From IMG/VR virus record IMGVR_UViG_3300027801_002518, positions 1 through 52,188 of that record: DNA of 52,188 bases. One strand, 5' to 3'. Within the stretch, counting starts at the first letter, position 1, and each line of letters opens with the position of its first letter. Position numbers and translations under genes: made by a program. The notes under the pieces were generated by a model that made no database searches, was not told the DNA's origin, and was given only the letters and a program-made list of their open reading frames with translations. The DNA comes from a virus. Shown here one piece after another: positions 50,501 through 52,188 of this stretch.

Positions 50501-50708
50501 CCTTCCAAGACCTAATTTCCTCGTTATAGATGAAGGATTTGGTACATTGGATAGTGAGAACTTACAATCCCTTTTTATGTTGTTCACCTACCTTAAAACT
50601 CAATTTGATTTCGTAATGATTATCTCACACATAGATTCTATGAGAGATGTGGTAGATGACTTGATTACTATTAAAAAAGAAGAAGGATTCTCTAACGTAA
50701 GATATTAA
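47550..50708 (+). CDS. gp47-gp46: Mre11-Rad50 type nuclease-ATPase fusion (T4 gp47 plus gp46 in one chain)
   Basis: A single 1052-aa frame. Residues 1-270 are a calcineurin-like phosphoesterase with Asp11/His13 (ADLHI), Asp49 (AGDIAHA), GNHD 83-86, His154 (FHGP) and GDIH 187-190, which is Mre11/SbcD/gp47. Residues 375-1052 are Rad50/SbcC/gp46: Walker A (APNAAGKS, 406-413, Lys412), a long coiled coil with zinc hook CDVC 726-729, CSGMERF signature and Walker B VIDE (Asp994/Glu995). T4 uses two proteins, gp47 (339 aa) and gp46 (560 aa). No stop or frameshift separates the halves. In T4 this complex resects DNA ends for recombination-dependent replication and degrades host DNA. The following gene starts 1 base later. 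Confidence 0.9.
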   Translation: MIINKVYHLADLHIRNLQRHKEYRLIFKKFLKQVVKDDIQDSVIYLAGDIAHAKTEMSPELLQEISWFFTECAKLRETIIITGNHDCNLNNNHRLDVLTPIIENLKNPRLHYLRDTGVYNIHNLTFVVYSILDKKENWPSGNDIEGENTICLFHGPVNKAQTDIGYIVSSNSFQVEMFDGFDIAMLGDIHKRQTFGKGYEHIAYAGSMVQQNHGEMLENHGYLLWDVPTRTFTEHHIHNDYGFLTVDVVDGQIPQWVYDEVGTKLPKNPRLRLRFTNTEASTMKLRITELKKIFKVAEVTVTRTDTMGQLKQNSKLNKNIVGNVKDETFQNQLIREYLERQYLLDDDELNQITDINKEMNGLIDDSKIAENILWTPKDFQFSNMFSYGEDNLIRFDKAQGIVGIFAPNAAGKSSLFDALSFCVFDKTSRTNISKNIMNNRKQNFYCKFNFEIDGVDYFIERTAKYVRKATSVKVDVNFWKEDGGIPQSLNGEQRKDTNKEIEKYLGKFEDFVLTTLSLQGNNALFIDKSQSERKEVLSQFIGVDIFDKLYQQASDENRDNASLIRKFKQDDFTQKLADIVVELKEKKSEYKLLDIQQDSAKVEEEKLNKEIIKLNEKIVKLNADSGVSIEELEKRRKLLSKKQDELKESKNSIQERITHREETQITLDEILDKFDEEDLEEGITKLKEKRSSQQTLESDIEKIKIKLDSLYERKEHLDSHKYDEECDVCMENSQTIREQKAKVDSKIKDGESHLHDFNQQHLEITLSIDSLVPYEKEWTNFQEAKSKEDKIDREISGLINKLSTTETEEYRNSTQLVQQEQLIEEYYKNETQINKNREIRNEIVDVRHGWEKIKQQIRNSNSEILSLNGKISALQNQKETIEDRVSEVKDLESQSKLFDYYLNALGRDGVSYELIEKALPMIEGEVNNILGQIVDFGMQLEIDGRNINAYLVYGDQRWSLEMCSGMERFISGLAIRVALINVCNLPRPNFLVIDEGFGTLDSENLQSLFMLFTYLKTQFDFVMIISHIDSMRDVVDDLITIKKEEGFSNVRY

Positions 50709-50709
50709 T

Positions 50710-51156
50710 ATGATAGTTGATTTAAATACGTTTGCAGATTCAAGAGGTTCTTTAACTTGTATATCTACTAAAAAGTGGGAACAAGTAAATATAAGTGTAA
50801 ATAGTAAAAAGTTTACATTTAGAGGAATGCATTATCAAGAATATCCAAAACAAGAAAAACAAATTATAGTTACTAAAGGAACGATAATAGATTTTATTTA
50901 CAATTTAAAAACTAAAACTTTAGAAGCGTATTGTTTAGGTGAGGGAGAAAGTGTTTATGTAAACAAAGATTCTGCACATGGGTTTTTAACATTGGATGAT
51001 AATACAACAGTTACTTATTTAGTAAAAGGTAAATACAATCCATCAAGAGAAAAGTCCATTATATGGAAAGATATTCCTCATTTAAAGACAATAGTTCTTG
51101 GTACTTGTAATGAAGATGATATTATAATATCTGAAAAGGATAACGAAGGTAAGTAA
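50710..51156 (+). CDS. RmlC-like sugar epimerase (cupin)
   Basis: The 148-aa protein has the RmlC cupin pattern: FADSRGSL near the start (DxRG), FRGMHYQEYPKQEKQIIVTKG with the catalytic-type His (HYQ), KDSAHGFLTLDDNTTVTYLV and the closing KYNPSREKSIIWKD (Tyr and W-x-D). It is shorter than typical RmlC (about 180 aa). The dTDP-4-keto-sugar 3,5-epimerase family acts in dTDP-rhamnose synthesis, but a related QdtA/WxcM-type isomerase is possible. It lies one base after the Mre11-Rad50 fusion and fits the sugar-modifying enzymes elsewhere in the window. Confidence 0.78.
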   Translation: MIVDLNTFADSRGSLTCISTKKWEQVNISVNSKKFTFRGMHYQEYPKQEKQIIVTKGTIIDFIYNLKTKTLEAYCLGEGESVYVNKDSAHGFLTLDDNTTVTYLVKGKYNPSREKSIIWKDIPHLKTIVLGTCNEDDIIISEKDNEGK

Positions 51157-51327
51157 TTACTTTGTTACTCTTAGTACATTCGATGGTTTAGGTTGTTTAG
51201 GCTGACTTATTTTTTGTTTTACCAATCTCTCAATTAACCCACTTTTACTATATCCATTCTCTGCACAGTAATCATTCAATTCCTTGTATAACTCTCTTTT
51301 TATTTGTATTGTAGTATATTTTCCCAT
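51157..51327 (-). CDS. Ribbon-helix-helix (Arc/CopG-type) DNA-binding protein
   Basis: This is the only supported gene on the minus strand. I prefer the internal Met (start codon complement at 51325-51327) over an upstream one at 51360; the protein is then 56 aa, beginning MGKYTTIQIKRELYKELNDYCAENG. A short strand TTIQI followed by helix RELYKELNDYCAEN, a Gly turn, and helix KSGLIERLVKQK is the RHH pattern. It is likely a dimeric transcriptional repressor. A palindrome sits directly upstream of its start and may be its own operator. It is convergent with the epimerase gene and abuts its 3' end. Confidence 0.75.
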   Translation of the reverse strand: MGKYTTIQIKRELYKELNDYCAENGYSKSGLIERLVKQKISQPKQPKPSNVLRVTK

Positions 51328-51329
51328 TA

Positions 51330-51347
51330 TATATAGATTTCTATATA
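51330..51347. promoter_or_regulatory. Palindromic putative operator of the RHH gene
   Basis: TATATAG (51330-51336) and CTATATA (51341-51347) flank ATTT. This 7-bp inverted repeat begins 2 bp upstream of the minus-strand start codon, the expected place for an autoregulatory RHH site. Confidence 0.5.
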
Positions 51348-51375
51348 ATATATATAACAAAATCTTTTTTTTAAA

Positions 51376-51383
51376 TATTTATA
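51376..51383 (+). promoter_or_regulatory. Putative late promoter TATTTATA
   Basis: TAAATATTTATATAGGAAAG, 18 nt before the ATG at 51402. The AGGAAAG that follows could act as a ribosome-binding site. It is divergent to the RHH gene. Confidence 0.55.
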
Positions 51384-51401
51384 TAGGAAAGATGTATTCC
51401 C

Positions 51402-52188
51402 ATGGCAATAATTAAATCATATTCTCCTTTTTTAAACTTATCAAATTTTCAAGTATTTGAAAATGACGATTTGCCTAATTCCGAATACTTCAGAATTACA
51501 GAACTAAGTGAAACACTAACTGGTGGTAAGAATGGATTTCTTATAGAGGGTTCTGAACACTTAAGAGAATCTACTGAAATAAAAATAGAAATTTTAGATG
51601 TAGAGGGTAATCCTGTATATTTTGAACCAGGAGATGGTAATCCTGAATATTATGAAGGTAATTCTAAATTAGTATCGGTTCATGTATATGATGATACTGC
51701 AATTGGAATAGGTAAAATTACGATTCTTGGAGAATTAAAAACTCATGTTGCAGATCTTAATCAAATTAAAGATATACCTAAAGAATGGAAAGGTGTTTAC
51801 AATGTTAAATGGGAAAGAACAATACAGATAAATAAAAATATATCTAATGAAACTATCGTTAGATTTTATAAAAAACCCTCTGTTACAATAGAGGAACTTG
51901 TAAAGCCGATATTTACAAAAAACATACCAAGTGTAACACAAACAGGTACTTTGTTTGGAATTTCTCAAAGTCCACCAAGTCAATCTGACATAACAAAATG
52001 GAGAGCAGGAACAAATTATAAACTAAAAATATCAGATGGTATTAGTAATTGGACATCTTCAGTAGATGATAATATAATATCAGTTCCTTCATTAAACTAT
52101 TCTGCAAACGTAATTGAGGTATTAAGTGATACCGAAGTTATGGTAGATACTCCATATACATCAAGTGGTGATTTAGTTAATGATTTCG
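51402..52188 (+). CDS. Putative virion structural protein (partial, runs off the window end)
   Basis: ATG at 51402 opens 262 codons with no stop before the window end. The product is beta-rich with acidic strands (NSEYFRITELSETLTGGKNGFLIEG; STEIKIEILDVEGNPVYFEPGDG). It reads as repeated Ig-like or fibre-like domains, similar in style to the N-part of the 1774-aa wedge protein. It is preceded by a late-type motif, so it is likely a further tail or fibre protein. Family is unknown. Confidence 0.7.
   Translation, partial: MAIIKSYSPFLNLSNFQVFENDDLPNSEYFRITELSETLTGGKNGFLIEGSEHLRESTEIKIEILDVEGNPVYFEPGDGNPEYYEGNSKLVSVHVYDDTAIGIGKITILGELKTHVADLNQIKDIPKEWKGVYNVKWERTIQINKNISNETIVRFYKKPSVTIEELVKPIFTKNIPSVTQTGTLFGISQSPPSQSDITKWRAGTNYKLKISDGISNWTSSVDDNIISVPSLNYSANVIEVLSDTEVMVDTPYTSSGDLVNDF

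Noticed and set aside
1-52188. CRISPR arrays, insertion sequences, integrase or attachment sites
   Set aside because: I saw no regularly spaced direct repeats, no transposase-type ORF and no recombinase; the window reads as an uninterrupted lytic phage genome.

Overview
The window is one contiguous, almost gene-tight piece of a lytic tailed phage genome of the T4 superfamily (contractile tail, myovirus type). It is AT-rich, and every supported gene but one lies on the + strand, often with start and stop codons overlapping by 1-4 bases. The diagnostic T4-type genes are baseplate wedge gp25 and gp6, a gp5-like spike/hub protein, late sigma factor gp55, a UvsW-like helicase, a gp61-like primase and a gp47/gp46-type nuclease-ATPase. 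Several features point to a host in the Bacteroidetes (Flavobacteriia-like). Early-type promoters have the Bacteroidetes form, (T/C)TTG, exactly 20 nt, then TATNTTNN with TATATTTG as the best match. Most genes lack a strong Shine-Dalgarno. A phage lipoprotein has an acidic export-like signal after its lipobox Cys. A baseplate protein carries the GCTDP...DDGSC repeat common in Bacteroidetes surface proteins. No integrase or other lysogeny gene is visible.

Layout. 1-3 kb: GMP reductase, tRNA-Thr, dCMP deaminase and small ORFs. 3-7 kb: three putative late proteins and a 785-aa protein ending in three tandem Hint (intein/hedgehog-type) modules. 7.1-9.9 kb: a modification cluster (putative glycosyltransferase, two 2OG-Fe(II) oxygenases, sulfotransferase, GNAT acetyltransferase). 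9.9-24.8 kb: DNA, nucleotide and regulatory functions driven partly by host-type promoters (PhoH, 5'-nucleotidase, lipoprotein, Hsp20, EF-hand membrane protein, UV endonuclease, UvsW-like helicase, ThyA, MetK, nucleotidyltransferase, peptide deformylase, transglycosylase-like lysin, gp55, carbamoyltransferase). 25-44 kb: baseplate and tail module (gp5-like, gp25, gp6, very large wedge/fibre proteins, paralogous fibre-like proteins). 44-51 kb: sulfotransferase, GIY-YIG nuclease, primase, putative glycosyltransferase, an Mre11-Rad50 single-chain fusion, an RmlC-like epimerase and a lone minus-strand RHH repressor. The window ends inside another putative structural gene.

How it fits together. 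Two promoter classes can be read from the sequence. Seven host-type promoters precede early and metabolic genes. Twelve copies of TATTTATA, plus one near match, lie just upstream of structural and late genes, and the gp55 homologue encoded here is the obvious candidate to recognise them. dCMP deaminase, ThyA, the 5'-nucleotidase and GMP reductase reshape nucleotide pools. Primase, helicase and the Mre11-Rad50 fusion serve replication and recombination. The sugar, sulfate, acetyl and hydroxyl-transfer enzymes lie beside virion genes and suggest chemical decoration of the particle or host surface. The least conventional items are the triple-Hint protein, the Mre11-Rad50 fusion and the reverse-orientation T4-like late promoter motif. 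All functional calls are from reading the translated sequence; no database search was run.
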